Below, piece by piece: positions 8,048 to 16,503 of a stretch of 64,000 bases of DNA. This DNA comes from Klebsiella huaxiensis. GTDB taxonomy: Bacteria; Pseudomonadota; Gammaproteobacteria; Enterobacterales; Enterobacteriaceae. Each line of letters begins with the position of its first letter. Position 1 is the stretch's first letter. Location: the NCBI RefSeq assembly GCF_003261575.2, contig NZ_CP036175.1:5766001-5830000 (forward strand), in the 5' to 3' direction. Below the pieces are notes generated by a model. It had not been told where the DNA came from and made no database searches. It saw only the letters and a program-made list of their open reading frames with translations. The position numbers and the translations under genes were made by a program.

Positions 8048-8913
8048 CGCCCTTTCTTTTTGCGCCCCGGCTGAACAAAACGTTTACCGTTCGACGCCGG
8101 GCGTGATTTCTCAGCCGTCTTTTCGATTGCCACTACCGGGCGTTTAATCCCCGCCGTTTTCGGCTTCGCTTTGGCCTTCGGTTTCGCTTCTGAAGAGGAG
8201 TTCTCAATCAGCTTAAACAGATCGATCAGCTCATCATCGGTTAAATCGCGCCATTCCCCCAGCGGGATCCCCGTCAGGCTGACGTTCATAATCCGCGTGC
8301 GTTCAAGCTTCATCACTTCATAGCCAAAGTGCTCGCACATGCGGCGGATCTGGCGATTGAGCCCCTGCACCAGAGTAATGCGAAAAACAAACGGCGCTTC
8401 CTTTTTGACTTTGCACTTCTTCGTCACCGTGCCGAGAATCGGTACGCCCGCCCCCATCCCACGGATAAACTCATCGGTCACCGGCTTATCGACGGTAACC
8501 AGGTACTCTTTTTCGTGATCGTTACCGGCGCGCAGGATCTTGTTAACCAGATCGCCATGGTTGGTCAAAAAGATCAGCCCCTGAGAGTCTTTATCCAGAC
8601 GACCAATCGGGAAGACGCGCTTGCTGTGGTTAACGAAATCGACGATGTTGTCTCGCTCGCCATCTTCGGTGGTGCTGACAATGCCAACGGGTTTGTTCAG
8701 CGCAATCAGCACTAAATCATCCGCTTCACGCGGCTCAATCAACCGGCCATTGACCTTCACCACGTCGCCAGCTTTAACCTGGTCGCCAATGGTGGCGCGC
8801 TTGCCGTTGATAAAAACGTTACCTTGTTCGATAAAGCGATCGGCCTCGCGGCGCGAGCAAATTCCGCTTTCGCTGATGTATTTATTGAGTCGGGTCGACG
8901 AGTCGGGCAGCAT
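8044..8913 (-). CDS. rluF: 23S rRNA pseudouridine synthase F
   Basis: A 289-residue RsuA-family pseudouridine synthase. An S4-type RNA-binding domain fills about residues 7-65 (TRLNKYISESGICSRREADR) and the catalytic domain follows, with the active-site motif GRLDKDSQGL near residue 103-112. RluF is known to modify U2604 (and less so U2605) of 23S rRNA. The C-terminal tail, about 45 residues rich in Lys, Pro and Ala and ending RKKKGR, is typical of enterobacterial RluF and probably disordered. The ATG follows a CAGGAGAAG ribosome binding site. Confidence 0.96.
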   Translation of the reverse strand: MLPDSSTRLNKYISESGICSRREADRFIEQGNVFINGKRATIGDQVKAGDVVKVNGRLIEPREADDLVLIALNKPVGIVSTTEDGERDNIVDFVNHSKRVFPIGRLDKDSQGLIFLTNHGDLVNKILRAGNDHEKEYLVTVDKPVTDEFIRGMGAGVPILGTVTKKCKVKKEAPFVFRITLVQGLNRQIRRMCEHFGYEVMKLERTRIMNVSLTGIPLGEWRDLTDDELIDLFKLIENSSSEAKPKAKAKPKTAGIKRPVVAIEKTAEKSRPASNGKRFVQPGRKKKGR

Positions 8914-8924
8914 AACTTCTCCTG

Positions 8925-8998
8925 AAACACTTCATCCTTCAAGTTGTCCGGGCGCTCACTCTCTTGCCGCCTTGATAAAACTTGAATGCTTTTATGTT
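8925..8998. repeat. Shortened ERIC-type element
   Basis: CACTTCATCCTTCAAGTTGTC (8929 on) resembles the ERIC end CACTTTATCCTTCAAGCTGC seen at 19640, and TGCCGCCTTGATAAAACTTGAAT (8963-8985) resembles the other end seen inverted at 47196-47220. The central ERIC part is missing, so this looks like an internally deleted copy. It lies just upstream of rluF and marks the left edge of the sor region. Confidence 0.55.
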
Positions 8999-9306
8999 TA
9001 AAAAGCGAAATATACCCTACCTTGCGAACGATAAAAAATAATCGCGTACTCGCGGCCTGGCGCTAAATGTGATCTATCGCGCTTTTCAACACAAAAGTGT
9101 TCTTTTCAGACCTCTGCAACTTTGACCGGCGAAATAAAGCAGAATCAGGCCTTTAGCACTACCAGCACAAACGTGCCGTAAACCATCTACTCACACATCA
9201 AATGTGCAACAGAAACCGCCAGCACATCGTCATGAAATAGACAAAAATTGCTTTGAAGTACAGCATCGATAGGGTTATATCAGATCAGGACAGCAAATAT
9301 GTGATT

Positions 9307-9320
9307 TGCACAAATGTGCA
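9307..9320. promoter_or_regulatory. Inverted repeat upstream of sorC, candidate SorC operator
   Basis: TGCACA-AA-TGTGCA is a 6-bp inverted repeat ending at the sorC ribosome binding site AGGAG. Its right half, CAAATGTGCA, is repeated at about 9199-9208. The 8914-9331 gap holds no gene; apart from the ERIC remnant and these motifs it shows a weakly AT-rich promoter region. That SorC binds here is inference. Confidence 0.35.
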
Positions 9321-9331
9321 GGAGTCGAAAG

Positions 9332-10285
9332 ATGACGATGGAAAATAGCGACGATATCCGCCTGATCGTGAAAATCGCCCAGCTCTATTACGAGCAGGAT
9401 ATGACCCAGGCGCAGATTGCCCGCGAACTGGGGATTTATCGCACCACCATCAGCCGTCTACTGAAACGCGGTCGCGAGCAGGGCATCGTCACTATCGCCA
9501 TCAACTACGACTACAACGAAAACCTGTGGCTTGAGCAACAGCTCAAACAAAAGTTTGGCCTCAAAGAGGCGGTGGTCGCCACCTGCGACTCCCTGCTGGA
9601 AGAGGATCAGCTTAATCTTATCGGTCAGCACGGCGCACAGTTGGTCGACAGGTTGCTGGAACCGGGCGATATCGTCGGTTTCTCCTGGGGTCGCGCAGTG
9701 CGTGCACTGGTAGAGAATCTGCCTCAGGCCAGCCAGTCACGCCAGGTTATTTGCGTACCGATCATCGGCGGCCCCTCCGGCAAACTGGAAAGCCGCTACC
9801 ACGTCAATACGCTGACCTACGGCGCGGCGGCGAAGCTGAAGGCCGAATCGCATCTCGCCGACTTTCCAGCGCTGCTGGATAACACATTAATTCGCAACGG
9901 TATTATGCAGTCCCAGCACTTTAAAACGATTGCCTCCTACTGGGATAACCTTGACGTCGCACTGGTAGGGATTGGTTCTCCGGCGATCCGCGATGGCGCC
10001 AACTGGCATGCATTTTACGGCAGCGAAGAGAGTGACGACCTCAATGCCCGCCAGGTCGCTGGTGATATCTGTTCACGCTTTTACGACATTGATGGCGGAA
10101 TGGTAGAAACCGCTATGAGCGAAAAAACGCTCTCCATTGAGATGGCAAAACTTAAGCAAGCGCGCTATTCCGTGGGGATCGCGATGGGCGAGGAAAAATA
10201 CTCCGGTATTCTTGGCGCATTAAATGGGAATTATATTAACTGTCTGGTGACCAACAAAGAAACCGCCGAGTCGTTACTGAAGTAA
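9332..10285 (+). CDS. sorC: Sorbose operon regulator SorC (SorC/DeoR family)
   Basis: A SorC-type regulator of about 317 residues. The N-terminal helix-turn-helix spans about residues 20-45 (DMTQAQIARELGIYRTTISR), and the rest is the sugar-binding domain with the family's phosphosugar-binding segments (GFSWGRAVRALV, VPIIGGPSGKLESRYH, LVGIGSPAIRDGANW). In K. pneumoniae SorC both activates and represses the sor operon in response to L-sorbose. I chose the ATG at 9332 because AGGAG sits 7 bases before it; the published Klebsiella start corresponds to the ATG at 9338. It is first in the sor gene run and 71 bases before sorD. Confidence 0.93.
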   Translation: MTMENSDDIRLIVKIAQLYYEQDMTQAQIARELGIYRTTISRLLKRGREQGIVTIAINYDYNENLWLEQQLKQKFGLKEAVVATCDSLLEEDQLNLIGQHGAQLVDRLLEPGDIVGFSWGRAVRALVENLPQASQSRQVICVPIIGGPSGKLESRYHVNTLTYGAAAKLKAESHLADFPALLDNTLIRNGIMQSQHFKTIASYWDNLDVALVGIGSPAIRDGANWHAFYGSEESDDLNARQVAGDICSRFYDIDGGMVETAMSEKTLSIEMAKLKQARYSVGIAMGEEKYSGILGALNGNYINCLVTNKETAESLLK

Positions 10286-10356
10286 ATGTCAAGAATATGA
10301 TTTCACGCAGCGCTGCTGCGGGGGATCCCTTTATCTAAAGAAAACAGGAGTCGATA

Positions 10357-11160
10357 ATGGAAACGTGGTTAAATTTAAAAGGCAAAATTATTATTGTTAC
10401 CGGCGGCGCATCAGGAATTGGTCTGGCCATTGTCGATGAGTTATTAGCTCAGGGCGCAAATGTACAGATGAGCGATATTCACGGCGGTGATAAACATCAG
10501 GACAGTGAAAATTATACTTTCTGGCCGACCGATATTTCCAGTGCCAGCGAAGTGAATAAAACTATCGACAGTATTATTCAACGTTTTGGCCGTATTGATG
10601 GTTTGGTAAATAATGCGGGCGTTAACTTCCCTCGTTTACTCGTCGATGAGAAAGCGCCAGCCGGTCGTTATGAATTAAATGAAGCGGCATTCGAAAAAAT
10701 GGTCAATATCAACCAGAAAGGCGTGTTCCTGATGTCGCAAGCGGTGGCTCGCCAGATGGTTAAACAGCGCGACGGCGTGATCGTTAACGTCTCGTCGGAA
10801 AGCGGGCTGGAAGGATCCGAAGGCCAGAGCTGCTATGCCGCAACCAAAGCCGCGCTGAATAGCTTTACCCGCTCCTGGTCGAAAGAACTGGGCAAACACG
10901 GCATCCGCGTCGTAGGCGTTGCACCCGGCATTCTGGAAAAAACAGGACTGCGTACACCGGAATACGAAGAAGCGCTGGCCTGGACCCGCAGCATCACTGT
11001 CGAACAGCTACGCGAAGGCTACACCAAGAACTCCATTCCGATTGGTCGCTCAGGTCGCCTCTCTGAAGTCGCTGATTTTGTTTGCTATCTGCTCTCAGAG
11101 CGCGCCAGCTATATCACCGGAGTAACCACTAACATCGCGGGCGGAAAAACGCGCGGCTAA
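10357..11160 (+). CDS. sorD: Sorbitol-6-phosphate 2-dehydrogenase
   Basis: A 267-residue short-chain dehydrogenase. The NAD-binding motif TGGASGIGLAI starts near residue 15, NNAG near residue 87 and the catalytic Ser/Tyr/Lys set is readable as VNVSSESG, then YAATK near residue 162. It oxidises glucitol-6-phosphate to fructose-6-phosphate, the last step in L-sorbose breakdown after SorE. A strong CAGGAG ribosome binding site precedes the ATG. It lies between sorC and the PTS genes as in the Klebsiella sor operon. Confidence 0.95.
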   Translation: METWLNLKGKIIIVTGGASGIGLAIVDELLAQGANVQMSDIHGGDKHQDSENYTFWPTDISSASEVNKTIDSIIQRFGRIDGLVNNAGVNFPRLLVDEKAPAGRYELNEAAFEKMVNINQKGVFLMSQAVARQMVKQRDGVIVNVSSESGLEGSEGQSCYAATKAALNSFTRSWSKELGKHGIRVVGVAPGILEKTGLRTPEYEEALAWTRSITVEQLREGYTKNSIPIGRSGRLSEVADFVCYLLSERASYITGVTTNIAGGKTRG

Positions 11161-11169
11161 GGAGGAAAA

Positions 11170-11577
11170 ATGGTTAATGTCATCTTCTGTGCCCACGGCC
11201 AGCTGGCCTGCGCCATGCTCGACTCGGTACGCATGGTCTACGGCGATGTCAACGTCAACGCTGTGGAATTTGTCCCCGGCGAGAACGCGGGTGATATCGC
11301 CACAAAGATTGAAAAGTTAGTAAGCACTCACAGTGATGAGCAATGGCTTATTGCCGTCGATTTACAGTGCGGCAGCCCATGGAACGCCGCCGCCGGGCTG
11401 GCGATGAGCAACCCGCAGCTTCGGGTCATCAGCGGCTTGTCGCTGCCGTTGGCTCTGGAACTGGTAGATAACCAGCAAACGATGAACGCTGACGAACTGT
11501 GCCAGCACCTGGAGACCATCGCCAGCCAGTGCTGCGTCACCTGGCGGCAGCCGGAAACCGTTGAGGAGGATTTCTGA
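11170..11577 (+). CDS. sorF: L-sorbose PTS enzyme IIA
   Basis: A 135-residue mannose-family (EIIA-Man type) domain. The phospho-accepting histidine is in CAHGQLA near residue 9. It takes the phosphate from HPr and passes it to SorB. The start has an AAGGAGGAA ribosome binding site 9 bases after sorD, and its stop overlaps the sorB start (ATGA), so the PTS genes are translated together. Confidence 0.93.
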   Translation: MVNVIFCAHGQLACAMLDSVRMVYGDVNVNAVEFVPGENAGDIATKIEKLVSTHSDEQWLIAVDLQCGSPWNAAAGLAMSNPQLRVISGLSLPLALELVDNQQTMNADELCQHLETIASQCCVTWRQPETVEEDF

Positions 11578-12071
11578 TGAACATTACGCTCGCCCGTATC
11601 GATGACCGTTTAATTCATGGTCAGGTCACCACCGTGTGGTCAAAAGTGGCCAACGCCCAGCGAATTATTATCTGTAATGACGATGTTTATAACGACGAAG
11701 TTCGCCGTACGTTACTTCGCCAGGCCGCACCTCCGGGCATGAAGGTTAACGTAGTGAATCTCGAAAAAGCCGTCGCGGTCTATCACAATCCGCAATATAA
11801 AGACGAAACGGTTTTTTATTTATTCACTAACCCGCAGGACGTATTAACCATGGTGCAGCAGGGCGTGAAAATAGCGACTCTGAATATTGGCGGCATGGCC
11901 TGGCGACCGGGTAAAAAACAATTAACCAAAGCGGTGTCATTAGACGAAGCAGATATTAATGCCTTTCAGCAACTGGATAAGCTGGGCGTTAAACTCGATT
12001 TACGCGTCGTGGCCTCCGACCCATCGGTTAATATTCTCGACAAAATAGCTGAGCAGTCCGTTACAGAATAA
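11577..12071 (+). CDS. sorB: L-sorbose PTS enzyme IIB
   Basis: A 164-residue mannose-family IIB protein. The motif RIDDRLIHGQVTTVW (residues 7-21) holds the phosphorylated histidine (His15). It transfers phosphate to the incoming sugar at SorA/SorM. The start overlaps sorF by one base. The gene is followed by an ERIC-type element of about 120 bases before sorA. Confidence 0.95.
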   Translation: MNITLARIDDRLIHGQVTTVWSKVANAQRIIICNDDVYNDEVRRTLLRQAAPPGMKVNVVNLEKAVAVYHNPQYKDETVFYLFTNPQDVLTMVQQGVKIATLNIGGMAWRPGKKQLTKAVSLDEADINAFQQLDKLGVKLDLRVVASDPSVNILDKIAEQSVTE

Positions 12072-12089
12072 TAAATCGAGCCTGTTTTA

Positions 12090-12213
12090 TTACACACTGT
12101 CATTCTGGATGCATCGCGGCGGCAAATGAGCGAGTCACCAGGAGCATAGATAACTATGTGACTGGGGCGAGAGAATGCAGCCAACAAAGAGGCAGCCTGA
12201 AGGACACCGTGTA
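12090..12213. repeat. ERIC element between sorB and sorA
   Basis: The ERIC core is clear: GAGTCACCAGGAGCATAG, then TATGTGACTGGGG, GCAGCCAACAAAGAGGCAGC and CTGAAGGA (12131-12203), with GCGGCGGCAAATG at the left. The central CACC..TATGTGACTGGGG arms pair with each other. It sits inside the transcript and leaves sorA to be translated from its own site. Confidence 0.85.
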
Positions 12214-12258
12214 AATGCCGTAACAGGCAGGATTACACTCACCTTAAAGGTCATAATT

Positions 12259-13056
12259 ATGGAAATTAGTACCCTACAAATAATAGCCATATTTATTTTT
12301 TCCTGTATTGCCGGGATGGGCAGCGTACTGGATGAATTCCAGACCCACCGCCCATTAATCGCTTGTACCGTCATTGGCTTAATTCTCGGGGATTTAAAAA
12401 CCGGGATTATGCTCGGCGGCACCCTGGAGCTCATTGCGCTGGGCTGGATGAACGTCGGTGCAGCGCAGTCTCCGGACTCGGCGCTGGCCAGTATTATCTC
12501 GGCCATCCTGGTGATTGTCGGCCATCAAAGCATCGCCACCGGGATAGCTATCGCGTTACCGGTAGCCGCAGCGGGCCAGGTGCTCACCGTGTTCGCCCGT
12601 ACCATTACCGTGGTGTTCCAGCATGCGGCGGATAAAGCAGCAGAAGAGGCGCGCTTTGGGACCATCGATCTGCTGCACGTCTCGGCGCTGGGCGTCCAGG
12701 CGCTGCGCGTCGCTATCCCCGCGCTGGTGGTCTCGCTGTTCGTCAGTGCCGATATGGTCAGCAATATGCTTAACGCCATCCCGGAATTCGTCACTCGCGG
12801 TCTGCAAATCGCTGGCGGTTTTATCGTCGTGGTCGGCTACGCCATGGTGCTGCGCATGATGGGCGTGAAGTATCTGATGCCCTTCTTCTTCCTTGGTTTC
12901 CTCGCGGGCGGTTACCTCGACTTCAGCCTGCTGGCCTTCGGCGGCGTGGGGGTCATCATCGCGCTGATTTATATCCAGTTGAACCCGCAGTGGCGCAAGC
13001 CTGAACCACAGGCCGCGGCCACCTCTTCCACCGCCCTTGACCAGCTTGACGACTGA
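12259..13056 (+). CDS. sorA: L-sorbose PTS permease IIC
   Basis: A 265-residue mannose-family IIC membrane protein. I start it at the ATG 12259 (MEISTLQIIAIFIF), since the 28 codons upstream lie in the ERIC element and would put a charged extension in front of the first membrane helix; AAAGG lies 9 bases before. Multiple hydrophobic helices follow, with the family motif GMGSVLDEFQTHRPLI near residue 20 and GTLELIALGWMNVGAAQSPD near 53-72. Together with SorM it forms the L-sorbose channel. The stop overlaps the sorM region (TGATGG). Confidence 0.93.
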   Translation: MEISTLQIIAIFIFSCIAGMGSVLDEFQTHRPLIACTVIGLILGDLKTGIMLGGTLELIALGWMNVGAAQSPDSALASIISAILVIVGHQSIATGIAIALPVAAAGQVLTVFARTITVVFQHAADKAAEEARFGTIDLLHVSALGVQALRVAIPALVVSLFVSADMVSNMLNAIPEFVTRGLQIAGGFIVVVGYAMVLRMMGVKYLMPFFFLGFLAGGYLDFSLLAFGGVGVIIALIYIQLNPQWRKPEPQAAATSSTALDQLDD

Positions 13057-13067
13057 TGGAGCCCAAC

Positions 13068-13892
13068 ATGGAACAGAGAAAAATTACCCAAGGCGACCTG
13101 GTGAGCATGTTTCTGCGATCCAACCTGCAGCAGGCGTCATTCAACTTCGAACGTATTCACGGGCTTGGCTTTTGCTACGACATGATCCCGGCCATTAAGC
13201 GTCTCTATCCGCTGAAAGAGGATCAGGTTGCCGCGCTGAAACGCCACCTGGTGTTCTTTAACACTACCCCGGCGGTCTGCGGCCCGGTCATTGGCGTAAC
13301 GGTGGCGATGGAGGAAGCGCGGGCTAACGGCGCTGCTATCGACGACGGCGCAATCAACGGTATCAAAGTCGGCCTGATGGGTCCGCTGGCCGGGGTTGGC
13401 GACCCGCTGGTGTGGGGGACATTGCGGCCGATTACTGCCGCCCTCGGCGCATCGTTGGCGCTCTCCGGCAATATTCTTGGCCCGCTGCTTTTCTTCTTTA
13501 TTTTCAACGCAGTACGTCTGGCAATGAAATGGTACGGGCTGCAGCTGGGCTTTCGTAAAGGGGTCAATATCGTCAGCGATATGGGCGGCAACCTGCTGCA
13601 AAAACTGACCGAAGGGGCCTCCATTCTGGGCCTGTTTGTGATGGGCGTGCTGGTCACCAAGTGGACCACCATCAACGTGCCTCTGGTGGTTTCGCAAACG
13701 CCGGGCGCCGATGGTTCGACCGTCACCATGACCGTGCAGAACATCCTCGATCAGCTCTGCCCCGGCCTGCTGGCCCTTGGCCTGACGCTGCTGATGGTGC
13801 GTCTGCTTAATAAGAAAGTGAACCCCGTATGGCTGATTTTCGCCCTGTTTGGTTTAGGGATTATCGGCAACGCGCTGGGCTTCCTGTCCTGA
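13068..13892 (+). CDS. sorM: L-sorbose PTS permease IID
   Basis: A 274-residue mannose-family IID protein starting MEQRKITQGDLVSMFLRS. The ATG at 13068 has GGAG 5 bases upstream and matches the known Klebsiella SorM length; an earlier ATG at 13056 adds four residues. Conserved segments include FNFERIHGLGFCYDMIPAI and GIKVGLMGPLAGVGDPLVWG, and the C terminus is hydrophobic. It partners SorA in L-sorbose uptake. Confidence 0.94.
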   Translation: MEQRKITQGDLVSMFLRSNLQQASFNFERIHGLGFCYDMIPAIKRLYPLKEDQVAALKRHLVFFNTTPAVCGPVIGVTVAMEEARANGAAIDDGAINGIKVGLMGPLAGVGDPLVWGTLRPITAALGASLALSGNILGPLLFFFIFNAVRLAMKWYGLQLGFRKGVNIVSDMGGNLLQKLTEGASILGLFVMGVLVTKWTTINVPLVVSQTPGADGSTVTMTVQNILDQLCPGLLALGLTLLMVRLLNKKVNPVWLIFALFGLGIIGNALGFLS

Positions 13893-13943
13893 TTATTCCG
13901 CTCCGGCGATGCCGGGGCTACTTCAACAAGTTAGCCCCAAAAG

Positions 13944-14047
13944 ATTTCGCAGTACGGCAAGGCGGCAACTGAACGTATCCCTGAGAGCGTAGATCCACTA
14001 CGTGACCCGGGTGCCAACACAGCCGTAATGCGAAAGATGAAGGGGAT
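13944..14047. repeat. Diverged ERIC-type element between sorM and sorE
   Basis: The order GGCAAGGCGGCAACTGAACG, then a pair of arms around GAGAGCGTAGATCCACTACGTGAC, then GTGCCAACACAGCCG and AAAGATGAAGG follows the ERIC layout but with many changes. The outer ends TTTCGCAGTACGG (13944) and CCGTAATGCGAAAG are also inverted. It fills most of the gap before sorE. Confidence 0.6.
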
Positions 14048-14059
14048 GAGGTGGTAAAC

Positions 14060-15292
14060 ATGCAAACAACAACAGCCCTGCGCCTTTACGGCAAACGCGA
14101 CCTGCGCCTGGAAACCTTCGAACTCCCGGCGATGCAGGATGATGAAATCCTCGCCCGTGTGGTCACCGACAGCCTGTGTCTCTCCTCCTGGAAAGAGGCG
14201 AATCAGGGCGAGGACCATAAAAAAGTGCCGGACGATGTAGCGACCAACCCGATCATCATCGGCCATGAGTTCTGCGGTGAAATTATCGCCGTCGGTAAAA
14301 AGTGGCAGCACAAGTTTCACGCCGGTCAGCGCTATGTGATTCAGGCCAACCTGCAACTGCCGGATCGCCCGGACTGCCCCGGCTATTCATTCCCATGGAT
14401 CGGCGGTGAAGCGACCCACGTGGTGATCCCTAACGAAGTGATGGAGCAGGATTGTCTGCTCTCATGGGAAGGCGATACCTGGTTTGAAGGCTCGCTGGTG
14501 GAGCCGCTCTCCTGCGTAATTGGCGCGTTCAACGCTAACTACCATCTGCAGGAAGGGACCTATAATCACACGATGGGCATCCGTCCGCAGGGACGCACGC
14601 TGATCCTCGGCGGCACGGGTCCGATGGGACTGCTGGCTATCGATTACGCGCTGCATGGCCCGATCAACCCGTCGCTGCTGGTGGTTACCGATACCAATAA
14701 GCCAAAACTCAGCTATGCGCGTCAGCACTATCCATCCGAACCGCAAACGCTGATTCACTATCTTGATGGCAATGATGCCAGCCGCGAAACGCTGATGGCG
14801 CTCACCGGCGGTCACGGTTTTGACGATATTTTCGTTTTCGTCCCTAACGAACAGCTCATCACCATGGCTTCATCGCTGCTGGCCGCGGACGGCTGCCTGA
14901 ACTTTTTTGCCGGTCCGCAGGATAAACAGTTCAGCGCGCCGGTCAATTTTTACGATGTGCATTACGCTTTCACCCACTATGTGGGTACCTCCGGCGGTAA
15001 TACCGACGATATGCGCGCCGCCGTAGCGCTGATGCAGGCGAAAAAAGTCCAGACGGCAAAAGTGGTGACCCATATTCTGGGACTTAACGCGGCGGGCGAT
15101 ACCACCCTGGATTTACCGGCGGTTGGCGGCGGTAAAAAGCTGGTCTACACCGGGAAAAATATTCCGCTTACCGCGCTGGGGGAAATTAGCGACCCGCATC
15201 TGGCGGCGATTATGGAGCGCAACCACGGTATCTGGTCAAAAGAGGCGGAAGAGTACCTGCTGGCCCACGCGGAGGATATTACTCATGATTAA
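14060..15292 (+). CDS. sorE: L-sorbose-1-phosphate reductase
   Basis: A 410-residue zinc-type medium-chain dehydrogenase. IIGHEFCGEIIAVG near residue 74 holds the zinc/catalytic site region, VEPLSCVIGAF near residue 148 the second, and LGGTGPMGLLAIDYA near residue 184 the nucleotide-binding turn. It reduces L-sorbose-1-phosphate to glucitol-6-phosphate, the substrate of SorD. The start is taken at ATG 14060 (MQTTTALRLYGKRD); a GTG at 14051 is in frame. Its stop overlaps the next gene by 8 bases. Confidence 0.95.
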   Translation: MQTTTALRLYGKRDLRLETFELPAMQDDEILARVVTDSLCLSSWKEANQGEDHKKVPDDVATNPIIIGHEFCGEIIAVGKKWQHKFHAGQRYVIQANLQLPDRPDCPGYSFPWIGGEATHVVIPNEVMEQDCLLSWEGDTWFEGSLVEPLSCVIGAFNANYHLQEGTYNHTMGIRPQGRTLILGGTGPMGLLAIDYALHGPINPSLLVVTDTNKPKLSYARQHYPSEPQTLIHYLDGNDASRETLMALTGGHGFDDIFVFVPNEQLITMASSLLAADGCLNFFAGPQDKQFSAPVNFYDVHYAFTHYVGTSGGNTDDMRAAVALMQAKKVQTAKVVTHILGLNAAGDTTLDLPAVGGGKKLVYTGKNIPLTALGEISDPHLAAIMERNHGIWSKEAEEYLLAHAEDITHD

Positions 15293-16094
15293 TCGCGACA
15301 CGCTGCTGTGTATGTCTCTGGCCGGTCGTCCGGGCAACTTCGGCACCCGGTTTCATAACTATCTGTATGAAAAGCTGGGACTGAACTATATCTATAAGGC
15401 CTTTACGACCAGGGATATTGAAGCGGCGGTCAAAGGCGTGCGCGCGTTAGGTATTCGCGGCTGCGCGGTATCGATGCCGTTTAAAGAGAGCTGCATGCCG
15501 TTTCTCGACGCTATCGACCCTTCGGCGAAGGTGATCGATTCGGTTAATACTATTGTCAACGACGACGGTAAGCTGACCGGGCTGAACACGGACTACATCG
15601 CGGTGAAAAGCCTGATTGACAGTAACCAACTCGATTCCTCCGCCAAAGTGATGATCCAGGGCAGCGGCGGGATGGGTAAAGCGGTGATCGCCGCCTTTCG
15701 CGATGCGGGTTTCCGCGACGTGATTATCGCCGCCCGTAACCGTGATAATGGTCTGGCGCTGGCGAAGCAGTATGGCTTTCAATGGCAGCCAAAGCCGGAG
15801 GGGATCCCGGTGGATATTCTGGTTAACGTCACCCCGCTCGGTATGGCGGGCGGCGCAGAAAGCGAAACTCTGGCCTTCAGCCAGACAATGGTGGAACAGG
15901 CCAGCGTGGTGTTTGATGTGGTCGCCCTGCCGCCGGAAACCCCGCTTATCAAGCTAGCACAGCGGCTGGACAAGCAGGTGATCAGCGGCGCGGAAGTCAT
16001 TGCCTTACAGGCCGTGGAGCAGTTTACACTCTACACCGGCGTACGCCCTGACGATGCGCTGGTCGCCGAAGCTTCAGCGTTTGCCAGAGGGTAA
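15285..16094 (+). CDS. Shikimate dehydrogenase-like protein of the sor operon
   Basis: A 269-residue protein from the ATG at 15285, inside the end of sorE. It has the shikimate dehydrogenase fold: substrate part with VSMPFKESCMPFLD (residues 62-75) and NTIVNDDGKLTGLNTDY (87-103; conserved NTD and its Asp), then the NAD(P) loop IQGSGGMGKAV (123-133) and VNVTPLGM near 182-189. It is shorter and more diverged than AroE and lies within a sugar operon, so a role in the shikimate pathway is doubtful; a sugar-acid or polyol-related oxidoreductase is equally possible. Translational overlap with sorE says it is co-expressed. Confidence 0.8.
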   Translation: MINRDTLLCMSLAGRPGNFGTRFHNYLYEKLGLNYIYKAFTTRDIEAAVKGVRALGIRGCAVSMPFKESCMPFLDAIDPSAKVIDSVNTIVNDDGKLTGLNTDYIAVKSLIDSNQLDSSAKVMIQGSGGMGKAVIAAFRDAGFRDVIIAARNRDNGLALAKQYGFQWQPKPEGIPVDILVNVTPLGMAGGAESETLAFSQTMVEQASVVFDVVALPPETPLIKLAQRLDKQVISGAEVIALQAVEQFTLYTGVRPDDALVAEASAFARG

Positions 16095-16124
16095 GTAGCC
16101 ACCCAAACTCAGGCACAATGTGCT

Positions 16125-16149
16125 CCCTCTCCCTTTTTAAGGGAGAGGG
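16125..16149. repeat. CCCTCTCCC/GGGAGAGGG hairpin after the sor operon
   Basis: A perfect 9-bp stem with a 7-base loop (TTTTTAA). No T-run follows on the plus strand, so it is more likely a 3'-end stabilising hairpin than a strict terminator. The same stem occurs at 26773-26800 between aceA and aceK. Confidence 0.7.
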
Positions 16150-16188
16150 CAGGATGAGGGTTAACGCTCAGTAAGCTATCCGGGGAAT

Positions 16189-16280
16189 GTCCCGGAGGCG
16201 GTGCTCGACGCGCCTTGTCCGGGCTACCAAACCTCAGACCGCACGGGCCTGTAGCCCGGTCAGCGCAGCGCCACCGGGGA
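16189..16280. repeat. REP/BIME element downstream of the sor operon
   Basis: TCCCGGAGGCGGTGCTCGACG (16189 on) and TAGCCCGGTCAGCGCAGCG (16252 on) are opposed REP units, like those at 7604-7696 and 17773-17963. Confidence 0.85.
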
Positions 16281-16287
16281 GACATAG

Positions 16288-16503
16288 TTAAAACGATCGC
16301 TGAAAATCGCTAAATGAGCCATTTTCAGTCACCCACTGGTTAATGGTATCAATCGAATGCTGATGTTCCCATTGCCACCCGGACGCTTCACCCGCTGGTG
16401 CCCCCTTCTTCTCGCATATCTTTTTGCATAATAGGCTCTCCAGATAACATTTCTTCCTCTCAAACTTATCGTATTTCCAGACGGGTAACACGCCCCAGAA
16501 CAC
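16288..16503 (-). other. Unassigned 71-codon ORF next to the broken TetR gene
   Basis: An open frame of 71 codons, MFWGVLPVWKYDKFERKK and on, ending SFSDFQRSF. I do not recognise it. It is Lys/Glu/Ser rich with four cysteines or fewer and no membrane segment. It occupies the place where the start of the TetR gene on the other strand should be, so the DNA may be an insertion or a remnant of a longer gene. There is no good ribosome binding site. It may not be coding. Confidence 0.2.

Noticed and set aside
12175..12258. 28-codon extension of SorA
   Set aside because: It lies in and after an ERIC repeat and would put a charged tail before the first membrane helix.
15123..15284. Longer N-terminus for the shikimate dehydrogenase-like protein
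   Set aside because: These 54 codons lie wholly in the sorE coding region and give an Arg/Trp-rich sequence unlike the family; the overlap start at 15285 fits.
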